45,044 nucleotides of DNA from Sporosarcina sp. NCCP-2222 (GCF_023168145.1 NZ_BQYK01000002.1:1-45044), one strand, 5' to 3'. Counted from the first letter of the stretch, positions 1-7,746 are shown. The notes: generated by a model not told the origin, from the letters alone. Numbers and translations are program-made.

Positions 1-42
1 CCGCCAGCGTTCGTCCTGAGCCAGGATCAAACTCTCCATAAA
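1..42 (-). rRNA. 16S ribosomal RNA, 5' end only (partial)
   Basis: Read on the minus strand the segment contains GAGTTTGATCCTGGCTCAG, the universal 16S 5' primer site, followed by GACGAACGCTGGCGG, which runs off the window edge. The mature 5' end is near position 42 by comparison with the Bacillus 16S start; the exact processing site is inferred. Only about the first 40 bases are present. Confidence 0.97.
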
Positions 43-210
43 AGAGAAATTCGAATAGCTCGAGTTTCTTGCTGGCATCATTTAAGATGTCAATTTTGAA
101 TCCAAAGATTCATGTTTGTCTTCTTCCCGACAGGGCCGGGTTCCGACTTTATTGTTGACGTTTTGCTGTTCAGTTTTCAAGGTTCATGTTTGTTGCTTGT
201 TTGCAGCAAC
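43..210 (-). other. 16S rRNA leader region
   Basis: This is the transcribed leader between the rRNA promoter and the 16S 5' end. On the minus strand it contains a GTTGCT...AGCAAC inverted repeat, the stretch CTTGAAAACTGAACA, which resembles the boxA antitermination element of Bacillus rRNA leaders, and a CCCGGCCCTGTCGGG hairpin. The functions of these elements are inferred from position and similarity. Confidence 0.6.
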
Positions 211-216
211 TTTTCT

Positions 217-245
217 AGTTTAACACTTATCTTTCATTAAGTCAA
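217..245 (-). promoter_or_regulatory. rRNA operon promoter (sigma-A type)
   Basis: On the minus strand TTGACT (240-245) is separated by 17 bases from TAAACT (217-222). It lies about 175 bases upstream of the 16S 5' end and just after tRNA-Gly, so it should fire the rRNA operon. No terminator separates it from the upstream tRNA genes, so tRNA transcripts may also read into the rRNA operon. Confidence 0.8.
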
Positions 246-266
246 GCATTATTTTAAATTAATTAG

Positions 267-340
267 TGGAGCGGGTGAAGGGAATCGAACCCTCATCACC
301 AGCTTGGAAGGCTGGGGTTTTACCACTAAACTACACCCGC
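267..340 (-). tRNA. tRNA-Gly (anticodon TCC)
   Basis: The minus strand folds as a cloverleaf with acceptor arms GCGGGTG/CACCCGC, anticodon stem CAGCC around loop TTCCAAG-type sequence giving anticodon TCC, and the T-loop GGTTCGATTCC. Discriminator T is followed by an encoded CCA. It is the last tRNA before the rRNA promoter. Confidence 0.96.
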
Positions 341-355
341 ATATTAAAATGTAAA

Positions 356-432
<77 letters not shown>

Positions 433-452
433 ATTATTTTTATAGAAAGTAT

Positions 453-539
<87 letters not shown>

Positions 540-564
540 ATATTGTTTTCCTGAAGCAAGTTTT

Positions 565-592
565 ATTATACAACTTTCACTCCAAAAGTCAA
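565..592 (-). promoter_or_regulatory. promoter for tRNA-Leu-Arg-Gly
   Basis: On the minus strand TTGACT (587-592) and TATAAT (565-570) are separated by 16 bases, a near-consensus sigma-A promoter. It sits between tRNA-Lys and tRNA-Leu and ends 25 bases before tRNA-Leu. Confidence 0.75.
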
Positions 593-610
593 CAACTTTT
601 TTTAAGAGAA

Positions 611-686
611 TGGTGAGCCATGCAGGATTCGAACCTGCGACCCTCTGATTAAAAGTCAGATGCTCTACCGACTGAGCTAATGGCTC
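611..686 (-). tRNA. tRNA-Lys (anticodon TTT)
   Basis: The minus strand gives acceptor arms GAGCCAT/ATGGCTC, anticodon arm CTGACTTTTAATCAG (TTT) and T arm GGTTCGAATCC, with an encoded CCA. I see no promoter of its own directly upstream; the mini-hairpin repeats at 741-836 lie between it and tRNA-Gln, so it may depend on read-through. Confidence 0.96.
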
Positions 687-740
687 GTATAGGATGTTGT
701 TAAGGTACAATTACTTATGTGTTTACACGACTTAAGCTTT

Positions 741-836
741 GGTATTTCTTGTTGCGTTTAGGTTTTGCTCCAAACACCTTACGGTATTTCTCGTTTTATT
801 TAAGTTTTTGCTCCAAATACCTCTCGGTATTTCTCG
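741..836. repeat. Tandem mini-hairpin repeat between tRNA-Gln and tRNA-Lys
   Basis: Two and a half copies of a 42-43 base unit. 757-793 and 799-836 share TTTTGCTCCAAA, ACC and CGGTATTTCTCG; a half copy starts at 741. As minus-strand RNA each full copy makes a 7-base stem AAATACC/GGTATTT (GGTGTTT in the other copy, with a G-U pair) capped by GAGA or GTAA, both GNRA tetraloops. The pairing is kept while the loop differs, which suggests the structure matters. Confidence 0.7.
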
Positions 837-838
837 CA

Positions 839-867
839 AATTTTTCAAACGTTCCGTTTGAAAAATT
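839..867. repeat. Perfect 13-base inverted repeat at the 3' end of tRNA-Gln
   Basis: AATTTTTCAAACG (839-851) and CGTTTGAAAAATT (855-867) are exact inverted repeats with a 3-base loop. The right arm begins at the final A of the tRNA's CCA. It could be a weak terminator or a 3' processing signal; there is no long T run after it in the direction of transcription. Confidence 0.7.
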
Positions 868-941
868 GGCTGGGGTAGCTGGATTCGAACCAACGAATGA
901 CGGAGTCAAAGTCCGTTGCCTTACCGCTTGGCTATACCCCA
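867..941 (-). tRNA. tRNA-Gln (anticodon TTG)
   Basis: Minus strand: acceptor arms TGGGGTA/TACCCCA, anticodon arm CGGACTTTGACTCCG exposing TTG, and T arm GGTTCGAATCC. The discriminator G is followed by an encoded CCA. A promoter (997-1025) lies upstream and a perfect inverted repeat starts at its 3' end. Confidence 0.96.
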
Positions 942-996
942 TAAATGATACGCCGAGCAACTTGCCAGCTCTACTATATTGCAACAACAAGGAGTA

Positions 997-1025
997 ATTA
1001 TACATCACCCACTCGCCAATTGCAA
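997..1025 (-). promoter_or_regulatory. promoter for tRNA-Gln
   Basis: On the minus strand TTGCAA (1020-1025) and TATAAT (997-1002) are separated by 17 bases, between tRNA-Glu and tRNA-Gln. Confidence 0.7.
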
Positions 1026-1047
1026 GTACTTTTTTCAAAAACCAAAG

Positions 1048-1119
1048 TGACCCCTACGGGATTCGAACCCGTGTTACCGCCGTGAAAGGGCGGTGTCTTA
1101 ACCGCTTGACCAAGGGGCC
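1048..1119 (-). tRNA. tRNA-Glu (anticodon TTC)
   Basis: Minus strand: GGCCCCT pairs with AGGGGTC, the anticodon arm CCGCCCTTTCACGGCGG exposes TTC, and GGTTCGAATCC is the T arm. Discriminator A is followed by CTT, so unlike the five other tRNAs here the CCA end is not encoded and must be added by the CCA-adding enzyme. First gene of the tRNA cluster. Confidence 0.95.
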
Positions 1120-1183
1120 ATATTTATAATGAAAGGCTGTTGCCTCTTTTGTCTTTTAGTTTGTTTCCCAATCGACTTTTTCT

Positions 1184-1212
1184 ATTATAGATACACTTGA
1201 ACCATTCGTCAA
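1184..1212 (-). promoter_or_regulatory. promoter of the tRNA cluster
   Basis: On the minus strand TTGACG (1207-1212) and a perfect TATAAT (1184-1189) are separated by 17 bases, about 65 bases upstream of tRNA-Glu. This is the strongest promoter match in the tRNA region. Confidence 0.85.
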
Positions 1213-1334
1213 CACTTTTAAGCAACTTTTTTTCGAAACTCTATAGATAGCCTATTCTATCGCTTTTTGCTCGTGTAAAACGAGTGGATTCTACAGCAAT
1301 GAAGTTATCTCTACATGACTATTCATGAGAAAAG

Positions 1335-1382
1335 AACCAAGTTCAGCCGGACCTGAAAATCTTGGTCCGGCTGAACTTGGTT
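1335..1382 (-). terminator. terminator of tex-sprT
   Basis: A perfect 19-base inverted repeat (1335-1353 with 1364-1382, 10-base loop) overlaps the stop codon of the SprT-like gene. On the minus strand it is followed by TTCTTTTCTC, a modest T-rich tail. Confidence 0.85.
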
Positions 1383-1842
1383 ACTCCATCTTCTTGATGT
1401 ACTCGATTTCTCCCCTACATTTTCCACAGCGATATTTCCGCGTATCCATCTTTCGTTTACGCTTATATTCGAGTCGGCATGACGTACATCTGTATATGTG
1501 GTGAACTGTCTTTTGAGGTTTTATTTCTTCAAGCTGTTTGCAATAGCGGGGAGATCCCGTTTCAGCCAATAGCTTTTTGAAGTCCTTATCACCGTGTTTG
1601 TATCCCTTTCCTTCCCTATGCAAATGATAGTGGCATAGCTCATGTTTAATTACCCCGATCAATTCTTCCACGCCATACTTCTGCAAAACAACAGGGTTAA
1701 TTTCGATCGAGCTGTCAGACAACTTATAACGACCGCCTGTTGTTCTTAGTCTTCTATTAAATGAAGCCGCATGGGTGAATGGTTTATTGAATACTTCGCT
1801 AGACACGTCTTCAATAAGTCTCTGTAATTCATTTTCGTTCAT
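1381..1842 (-). CDS. SprT-family putative zinc metalloprotease (B. subtilis YdcK type)
   Basis: A 153-residue protein of the SprT-like family. It carries the metalloprotease signature HELCHYHLH (HExxH) near residue 67, and a C-terminal zinc-ribbon-like part with two CxxC pairs (CTSC and CGKC, about residues 118-145). SprT-like proteins are thought to be zinc-dependent proteases acting on protein-DNA complexes or related substrates, but the bacterial role is poorly defined. The ATG follows GGAGAG at good spacing and begins 11 bases after the tex stop codon, so it is the distal gene of a tex-sprT operon, the same order as in B. subtilis. Family call is firm; function is not. Confidence 0.9.
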   Translation of the reverse strand: MNENELQRLIEDVSSEVFNKPFTHAASFNRRLRTTGGRYKLSDSSIEINPVVLQKYGVEELIGVIKHELCHYHLHREGKGYKHGDKDFKKLLAETGSPRYCKQLEEIKPQKTVHHIYRCTSCRLEYKRKRKMDTRKYRCGKCRGEIEYIKKME

Positions 1843-1853
1843 CGGTCTCTCCG

Positions 1854-4013
1854 TTATTTCCCTGCTGGTGGCAGCATAGTCAGCGCTATTCTACCCTTTG
1901 CTTTATCAACCGATTCTACCCATACCGTTACAATATCGCCCGAAGCAACAACATCTAATGGATGCTTTACAAACCCTTTACGCAATTTGGAGATGTGCAC
2001 GAGTCCATCTTCGGACACCCCAATATCAACAAATGCACCAAAGTCGACGACATTTCGAACGGTCCCCTGCATCTCAAGCCCTTCATGGAGATCATCAATA
2101 TCCAGCACATCCGCCTTGAGAAGCGGCTGCGGATAATCTTCTCGCGGGTCTCGATTCGGCCGTTGTAATGTTTCGACCACATCCTTTAACGTCACTTCGC
2201 CAACTTGCAATTTTTCAGCCAACTGCGATAGAGACAGTGAAGAAAGAGCTTCGACTGCTTCTTTTTGACCGAGCTTGTCCTTGCTGATTCCTGCTTCCTC
2301 TAGTATTAACTTCGCCAAATCATAGCTTTCCGGGTGAATGCCGGTCGAATCAAAACGATCTGCCGCTTCCGGAATTCGAAGAAATCCAATTGCCTGCTCA
2401 TAAGTCTTCGCCCCCAGTCTCGGCACTTTTTTCAACTGGGATCTCTTTGTAAAGCCTCCATCCTCCTCACGCTTCTTGACAATATTTTCAGCAACGGATT
2501 TTGATAATCCAGCTACATATTGCAAAAGCGACGGGGAGGCCGTATTCACATTGACACCAACCCGGTTCACGGCTGTTTCGACAACAAATGATAAGGATTC
2601 GGAAAGTTTCTTCCTGGCCACATCATGTTGGTACTGTCCCACCCCAATGGATTCCGGATCAATCTTCACTAGCTCGGATAGTGGATCTTGCAGTCTTCTT
2701 GCAATTGATACCGCACTTCTCTGCTCGACTTGTAAATCCGGGAACTCTTCCCTCGCCTGGGCAGACGCCGAATAGACACTGGCTCCGGCTTCGTTCACAA
2801 TTACATAGGAAACAGGAGTGGCTGCTTCTTTAATACATTCCGCAATAAAGTGTTCGGTCTCCCTTGAGGCCGTACCGTTGCCAATCGCAATGATCGTAAC
2901 CCCGTATTTTTTAATCAATTCAAGTATCATCCGCTTGGATTCCTCTTTTTTGGGTTTCGGCGGATGGGGATAGATGACCGATATTTCGAGCACCTTTCCG
3001 GTTTCATTGACAACCGCAAGTTTACATCCGGTTCTAAATGCCGGGTCAACCCCGAGGACGATTCTGCCTTTAAGTGGCGGCTGGAGCAAAAGGCTCTTCA
3101 AGTTCTCCGAAAACACATGAATGGCTTGTGCTTCCGCTTTTTCAGTTAGTGATGCCCGAATCTCCCTTTCTACAGAAGGAGCGATCAGCCGTTTAAACGC
3201 ATCCTCAATCGCCAATTTCACTTGAGCCGCTGCAGGCGAGTGACTCTTTTGAATACGCGCTTTTTCCAACTCTCCAATGATCCGCTCAGCCGGAAACGAC
3301 ACAGAAACACGCAGCAATTCTTCCTTCTCCCCGCGATTCAACGCGAGCACTCGGTGGGGGACTATCTTTTTCAATGGTTCTTCGTATTCGTAATAAATAC
3401 TGTATACGCCTCGTTCATCGTCAGCATCTTTCTTTAACACGGATGTCATGCTTCCATCCGACCAAGCGAGCTTCCTGACTTTATCACGAAGGGCCGCATC
3501 ATCCGCAATTCGCTCTGCGATAATATCTCTGGCTCCCGCGAGTGCTTCCTCAGCGGTCGGAATTTCTTTTTCAACGTCAATAAACGGTGTTGCTAACTTC
3601 TCAGGAACCTCCGATGAAAACGCAAGCAATGCATCCGCCAATGGCTCCAACCCTTTTTCAATCGCCACCATCGCACGCGTCCGTCGTTTTTGCTTGTATG
3701 GCCGATACAAATCTTCCACACGCTGCAAAACACTCGCTTTTTCAATCTCATTTTGCAAGTCGTCCGTCAACTTGCCCTGTTCCTCGATCAAACGGATAAC
3801 TTCTTCTTTACGTTGTTCCAAGCTTTTTTCATAATGATACGCTTCTTCTATTGTTTTAATTTGAACTTCATCCAACGAACCGGTCGCTTCTTTTCGGTAC
3901 CGCGCAATGAAGGGAACTGTATTTCCAGATTCCAATAATTCTATGACACTGGCCGTCTGCCGTGAGTTAATTCCCGCACGCTTGGCCGCCTTTTCGATAA
4001 TTGCAGTTGACAT
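1854..4013 (-). CDS. tex: Tex, RNA-binding transcription accessory protein
   Basis: A 719-residue Tex protein: N-terminal helical region, YqgF/RNase H-like central domain (around GRIVLGVDPAFRTGCKLAVV), helix-hairpin-helix segments (VNVNTASPSLL, GAKTYEQ) and a C-terminal S1 RNA-binding domain (GTVRNVVDFGAFVDIG onward). Tex binds nucleic acid and influences transcription or RNA stability; its precise task is unsettled. I chose the ATG at 4013 because AAGGGTG lies 6 bases before it; an in-frame GTG at 4022 overlaps that site and is less likely. It leads an operon with the SprT-like gene. Orthologue of B. subtilis YdcI, in the same place downstream of the sigma-B operon. Confidence 0.95.
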   Translation of the reverse strand: MSTAIIEKAAKRAGINSRQTASVIELLESGNTVPFIARYRKEATGSLDEVQIKTIEEAYHYEKSLEQRKEEVIRLIEEQGKLTDDLQNEIEKASVLQRVEDLYRPYKQKRRTRAMVAIEKGLEPLADALLAFSSEVPEKLATPFIDVEKEIPTAEEALAGARDIIAERIADDAALRDKVRKLAWSDGSMTSVLKKDADDERGVYSIYYEYEEPLKKIVPHRVLALNRGEKEELLRVSVSFPAERIIGELEKARIQKSHSPAAAQVKLAIEDAFKRLIAPSVEREIRASLTEKAEAQAIHVFSENLKSLLLQPPLKGRIVLGVDPAFRTGCKLAVVNETGKVLEISVIYPHPPKPKKEESKRMILELIKKYGVTIIAIGNGTASRETEHFIAECIKEAATPVSYVIVNEAGASVYSASAQAREEFPDLQVEQRSAVSIARRLQDPLSELVKIDPESIGVGQYQHDVARKKLSESLSFVVETAVNRVGVNVNTASPSLLQYVAGLSKSVAENIVKKREEDGGFTKRSQLKKVPRLGAKTYEQAIGFLRIPEAADRFDSTGIHPESYDLAKLILEEAGISKDKLGQKEAVEALSSLSLSQLAEKLQVGEVTLKDVVETLQRPNRDPREDYPQPLLKADVLDIDDLHEGLEMQGTVRNVVDFGAFVDIGVSEDGLVHISKLRKGFVKHPLDVVASGDIVTVWVESVDKAKGRIALTMLPPAGK

Positions 4014-4238
4014 GTCAATCACCCTTTCTTACATAAATGATACCAGAATCAGTTTATCCCTGCTTAGTTCGCCGTTGCTTTTGAGATTACCTTCCATTGA
4101 TTAAGAATAGTATTGCGGTTATAGGTGCGGGGCATTGGGAAGATAGAAGGAATTTACAGCTGGCTATCAATGGTTTAAAGAAATCCAGTTTACCTGGTGG
4201 ATGGAAGATAAATTATTCGAGAGGTTTGAAACCACTTT

Positions 4239-4396
4239 CTAGCATGCTCTTCTGCTAACAAGCATTTCCCTAGAATATATGAGCACTCTCCTACTACTTA
4301 CGAGTATTTCCTAGACTATACGAGCACTCTTCCACTGCTTACGAGCACTACCTAAGATATACGAGCACTCTTTCTGCTGCTTACAAGCACTGCACC
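4239..4396. repeat. Degenerate 20/21-base repeat array (CGAGCACT core)
   Basis: The gene-free stretch 4014-4494 holds at least eight copies of a core close to TACGAGCACT, with C of the core at about 4239, 4259, 4280, 4301, 4321, 4342, 4362 and 4384, that is every 20-22 bases; a 41-base higher-order unit is visible. It lies between the rsbX terminator and the tex start. No ORF, RNA fold or terminator explains it. Compare the arrays at 14131 and 16663. Confidence 0.75.
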
Positions 4397-4436
4397 AAAC
4401 ATATAAAGTACCGCTTTGCTCAAAAAAACAATAAAA

Positions 4437-4469
4437 AACTGCAGAACCGGGATGACCGATTCTGCAGTT
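4437..4469 (-). terminator. terminator of the sigma-B operon
   Basis: On the minus strand AACTGCAGAATCGG pairs with CCGGTTCTGCAGTT around a short loop and is followed by TTTTATTGTTTTTTT. It lies 26 bases after the rsbX stop codon. Confidence 0.9.
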
Positions 4470-4494
4470 CATTATCTTCTATTATTACTTCTGT

Positions 4495-5103
4495 TCAGCA
4501 ATCCGAGCGAAGCAGGTCGCCGGCGATGAAAGTGGCGTCATCGCCGATACCGTCTGTCGTCTTTCTTACTCGCTCATACAGTTCGTAGGCATTGACGCTT
4601 TCCTGCATGCTGGCTTTTGGGCTTTTCATGACAATGCCATCCGAATGAAGGAAGAACATGTCACCATTCTGGTATTCGTATTTTTGGGTTTTCATCTTTT
4701 GCGGGCGGCCGGAAAGGTAGCCCATTACCGGCAACGGGTAAATCATCTTTTGGCCATTATGTAAAATATACAATCGAACATTGCCTACGCAACTATATTC
4801 GATTGTACATTCTCTAAAATCCACTTTGACAATTGCCACCGCAGCCCCGCGTTTTTGCACCATGTATTCATTGCAGCGGTTCAGCAATTCGTCCAGGGAT
4901 TCATGGTGATATTGCTCTAGCACACGAGGAATCACAGCGGCCGATTGACGGGCAACGACACCATTGCCGAGCCCGTCCGCAATAGCACAAATGAAATAAT
5001 CCTTTTCCGAATGGATGAAGTAGGTATCTCCCGATTCGGTATTGCCATGCTTGGCCGAATTATAAATATAGGCTTCCACATATTCGTTCTTAAAGGTTTC
5101 CAC
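4495..5103 (-). CDS. rsbX: RsbX, PP2C-type phosphatase (negative feedback of sigma-B)
   Basis: A 202-residue PP2C-family phosphatase with the metal-binding motifs DGLGNG (about residue 39), HSDGI (about 153) and DDATF near the C-terminus. RsbX removes phosphate from RsbS and RsbR of the stressosome and so resets the sigma-B activation pathway. It starts with GTG at 5103, which overlaps the sigB stop in TAGTG; the site GGTGGTG lies 7 bases upstream, so translation is likely coupled to sigB. It is the last gene of the operon and is followed by a terminator. Family and context agree fully with B. subtilis RsbX. Confidence 0.95.
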   Translation of the reverse strand: METFKNEYVEAYIYNSAKHGNTESGDTYFIHSEKDYFICAIADGLGNGVVARQSAAVIPRVLEQYHHESLDELLNRCNEYMVQKRGAAVAIVKVDFRECTIEYSCVGNVRLYILHNGQKMIYPLPVMGYLSGRPQKMKTQKYEYQNGDMFFLHSDGIVMKSPKASMQESVNAYELYERVRKTTDGIGDDATFIAGDLLRSDC

Positions 5104-5888
5104 TATGAAGCACCACCAGCTGATAATATTGCTTCCTGAAGTTTTTTGATCGCTTTTCGCTGCAGTCTCGAAACGTGCATTTGGGAAATACCGAGCCGTT
5201 CACCCGCCTCTTTTTGGCTAAGTTGTTCGATATATGTATACTGGATGATCTGCTTTTCCCGCTCTGACAAGACACTCAGTGCGTTTGCGACAACCAGACG
5301 GTGGTCCGTTTTTTCGAATTCTTCGTCCGGTTCTCCAATTATATCGAACAGGGTGACTGTTCCGCCTTCCGAATCCGCTTCGAGCGTATGATCCATCGAA
5401 AGTGCTTGATAGCTTCTTCCCATTTCCATCGCTTCCAACACAAGTTCCTCGTCCGTTTCCAAGTAGTCTGCAATTTCACTGACAAGCGGCGATCGTTGCA
5501 ACTCCGTCGTCAACGCTTCTGCCGCGGCTTTGATTTTCGGTCCGAGTTCCTTGATTCGACGAGGAACATGGACGGCCCATGTCTTGTCACGGAGGAATCG
5601 TTTAATTTCCCCGACGATGGTCGGTACTGCAAAGGCTTCAAAGCTGCGACCGAGTTCCGGGTCATATCGGCGAATGGCTCCGAGGAGGCCTAGCATGCCG
5701 ACTTGGACAATATCTTCATGATACGGTTTGCCGTTAGAATATTTACGAGCAATGGAATGGACGAGACGTTCGTAGTGCAGTACTAGATTTGTTTGCGCCT
5801 CTTCGTCATTGTTGTCCTGGAAATTCCGGATCCATTCCAATACTTGCTCCTTCGTATCCGGCTTATGAGCTGGCTGTTCGTTTGACAT
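5103..5888 (-). CDS. sigB: RNA polymerase sigma factor SigB (general stress)
   Basis: A 261-residue sigma-70-family factor. Region 2 includes EDIVQVGMLGLLGAIRRYDP and the DNA-melting part FEAFAVPTIVGEIKRFLRD; region 4.2 at the C-terminus has the helix-turn-helix SQKEAGERLGISQMHVSRLQ. SigB directs RNA polymerase to general-stress promoters of the GTTTAA-N14-GGGTAT type. Its start overlaps the end of rsbW by 26 bases, so anti-sigma factor and sigma factor are translationally coupled. Matching promoters are visible in this window at 6713, 37550, 39307 and 42212. Confidence 0.97.
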   Translation of the reverse strand: MSNEQPAHKPDTKEQVLEWIRNFQDNNDEEAQTNLVLHYERLVHSIARKYSNGKPYHEDIVQVGMLGLLGAIRRYDPELGRSFEAFAVPTIVGEIKRFLRDKTWAVHVPRRIKELGPKIKAAAEALTTELQRSPLVSEIADYLETDEELVLEAMEMGRSYQALSMDHTLEADSEGGTVTLFDIIGEPDEEFEKTDHRLVVANALSVLSEREKQIIQYTYIEQLSQKEAGERLGISQMHVSRLQRKAIKKLQEAILSAGGAS

Positions 5889-6333
5889 CTTCTTCGCCCC
5901 GCTCTCCGCCGAGATATTTAGTCATAAAGACAGTCACGCCCTCCTCATGATGTAATTTTACTTCATCCATGAGCGTTTCCATCAAGTAAAGGCCCAAACC
6001 GCCTTCTCGTAAAAACTCGACTTCGGCAGATTCGTCATACGGCCCGATATGCTTTTTCGTCTCTTCGAAATCAAAGCTTCCGCCATGATCTGCAATCATG
6101 ATTTCCAGCCGATCTTCGAAAAGAGCACATCCGACGACAACCTCTCCTTCTTCATCCTGATAAGCGTGCTGTACTGCATTGGTAATTGCTTCACTGGACG
6201 CAATCTTTAAATCTTCGATGTCGTCATATGTAAATCCTAGACGGCTTGCAATCCCGGAAATCATTAACCGGGCAACGCCGACGTATTGCGCCTTCGCAGG
6301 TATCTTAATTTCGATATAATCATATGGTTGCAT
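5863..6333 (-). CDS. rsbW: RsbW, anti-sigma-B factor and serine kinase
   Basis: A 156-residue GHKL-fold ATP-binding protein with the N-box EAITNAVQHAY and a G-rich ATP lid (EGGLGLYLM). RsbW holds SigB inactive and phosphorylates the antagonist RsbV; unphosphorylated RsbV makes it release SigB. I place the start at the ATG beginning MQPYDYIEIKIPAK (6333), which has GTGAGG 6 bases upstream and aligns with the B. subtilis protein; the upstream ATG at 6375 would add 14 unlikely residues. The gene overlaps rsbV by 14 bases and sigB by 26 bases. Confidence 0.96.
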   Translation of the reverse strand: MQPYDYIEIKIPAKAQYVGVARLMISGIASRLGFTYDDIEDLKIASSEAITNAVQHAYQDEEGEVVVGCALFEDRLEIMIADHGGSFDFEETKKHIGPYDESAEVEFLREGGLGLYLMETLMDEVKLHHEEGVTVFMTKYLGGERGEEDVKRTASS

Positions 6334-6661
6334 CGTGATCCTCACTTTCCTTCTTCTCGATGTCAATGATTTCACTCAGGCCTGTTATCTCAAACAGCCG
6401 GCTCAAGCGTCGATTTAACCCTGTAATTTTCACATGTCCGCCATTTGCTTTAACAGCTTTGTAGAATCCGACAAATACACCGAGTCCGGTACTATCCATA
6501 TAATCCACATCAGACAGATCCAATTCCGCCTGCAGGTTCGGTGTTCCTTCCACGGTTGCTAAACGTTCACGGAGTATCGGCGCGGTAAACGCATCAATCT
6601 CTCCAATGACTTTAAAATATTGAATACTATCTTGTTCCAACAATTCAACTTGTAAGTTCAT
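6320..6661 (-). CDS. rsbV: RsbV, anti-anti-sigma factor
   Basis: A 113-residue STAS-domain protein. The motif DYMDSTGLGV holds the serine that RsbW phosphorylates (Ser57 with this start) and RsbU dephosphorylates. Dephospho-RsbV binds RsbW and frees SigB. The start at 6661 (MNLQVEL) is chosen because GGGGTG lies 5 bases before it and the length matches B. subtilis RsbV; a longer frame reaching 6694 lacks a ribosome site. It is the first gene after the autogenous sigma-B promoter. Confidence 0.96.
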   Translation of the reverse strand: MNLQVELLEQDSIQYFKVIGEIDAFTAPILRERLATVEGTPNLQAELDLSDVDYMDSTGLGVFVGFYKAVKANGGHVKITGLNRRLSRLFEITGLSEIIDIEKKESEDHDATI

Positions 6662-6712
6662 TTTCGCACCCCGAATCTTTAATTTCTGCAACATATAGTA
6701 CTAACTATGTAA

Positions 6713-6738
6713 ATACCCAATATGCAGATACGTTAAAC
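6713..6738 (-). promoter_or_regulatory. sigma-B promoter of rsbV-rsbW-sigB-rsbX
   Basis: On the minus strand GTTTAA (6733-6738) and GGGTAT (6713-6718) are separated by exactly 14 bases, a perfect match to the Bacillus sigma-B consensus. The -35 box coincides with the last codon and stop of rsbU (GTT TAA). The same internal autogenous promoter exists in B. subtilis, giving positive feedback on sigB. Confidence 0.93.
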
Positions 6739-7746
6739 CTCTTCCGGATCTTTTTTGAAAATGACAATAGTAAAATCATCGCCTAATCGATATTCCTGAA
6801 GACCGGCAAGTTCGTTGTACAGGTGTTCCGCCATCTTTTGGGCGGATTGGTCCCTTACATCCTTCAGCAGTTGTTGGATTTCACCGATTTCGATGAACCC
6901 TTCCTCCGTACGTGTTTCAGTAACTCCGTCTGTCATCATCGCTATAAAGTCGCCCTCTTGCATTTCCACAGTATGCTCTTCATACACAACATCTGTTTTA
7001 ATTCCGAGGAGCAATCCTTTCGCATCCAATTCCATGAACGTCCCACTTGCAGCGTGATAATAAAGGGCCGGTTCATGGCCTGCAGATGAATAGGAGAATG
7101 TAGATGAACAGCCGTCATATTTTCCATAGAACATAGAGATAAACATGGAATTGTCCACACTTTTTTCTACAATCCGGTTAATGACATCGAGTACGGCACG
7201 CGGATCGGTATCACCTTGTTCCAGCCCGTCCATCCCGAATTTGATCATGGACATGCAAAGGGCGGCAGGGATCCCTTTGCCCATCACGTCCGCAACCGCA
7301 ACACTGGCGACATGCTGATTTTCATTGAGGAAATAGACATAATCGCCGTTCATCTGGTGAGCAGGTTGAGAGACCCATCCGACGTCCAATCCTTTCACAT
7401 TCGGCGTCGACGTCTTCAACAACGTGCCCTGTACTTGCGTTGCGACATTCATTTCCATCTGCATGACTTCCTGTTTACGGATGAGGCTCTGATGCTCCCG
7501 CAATGTGAGCCCGTAATGAATCATCATCTCAATGAGGAAGTCCATGGAATCCCATACTTCTTCTTGTAAGTCCGGCAGCAGTTCAAGCAGTGCTGTTTTG
7601 TGGATACTTATAACATCTTCCGGCGCTATTTGCTTCTCGATGAACCGCCTGCTGAATTGCTGCCCGACGTATAAATCCTCTTCACTTTGACTGTCGATAT
7701 ATTTCTTCAATATTTCTTTGTACTGCCGACCGACTTCCCGAGGCAT
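6733..7746 (-). CDS. rsbU: RsbU, PP2C-type phosphatase activating RsbV
   Basis: A 337-residue protein with an N-terminal helical RsbT-binding domain (about residues 1-85) and a C-terminal PP2C/SpoIIE phosphatase domain with metal motifs GDYVYF, ADVMGKGIPAAL and DGVTETR. RsbT released from the stressosome binds the N-terminus and turns on dephosphorylation of RsbV. The ATG at 7746 has GGAGG 7 bases upstream. Length and domain order match B. subtilis RsbU. The stop codon is shared with the -35 box of the sigma-B promoter that follows. Confidence 0.96.
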   Translation of the reverse strand: MPREVGRQYKEILKKYIDSQSEEDLYVGQQFSRRFIEKQIAPEDVISIHKTALLELLPDLQEEVWDSMDFLIEMMIHYGLTLREHQSLIRKQEVMQMEMNVATQVQGTLLKTSTPNVKGLDVGWVSQPAHQMNGDYVYFLNENQHVASVAVADVMGKGIPAALCMSMIKFGMDGLEQGDTDPRAVLDVINRIVEKSVDNSMFISMFYGKYDGCSSTFSYSSAGHEPALYYHAASGTFMELDAKGLLLGIKTDVVYEEHTVEMQEGDFIAMMTDGVTETRTEEGFIEIGEIQQLLKDVRDQSAQKMAEHLYNELAGLQEYRLGDDFTIVIFKKDPEEV

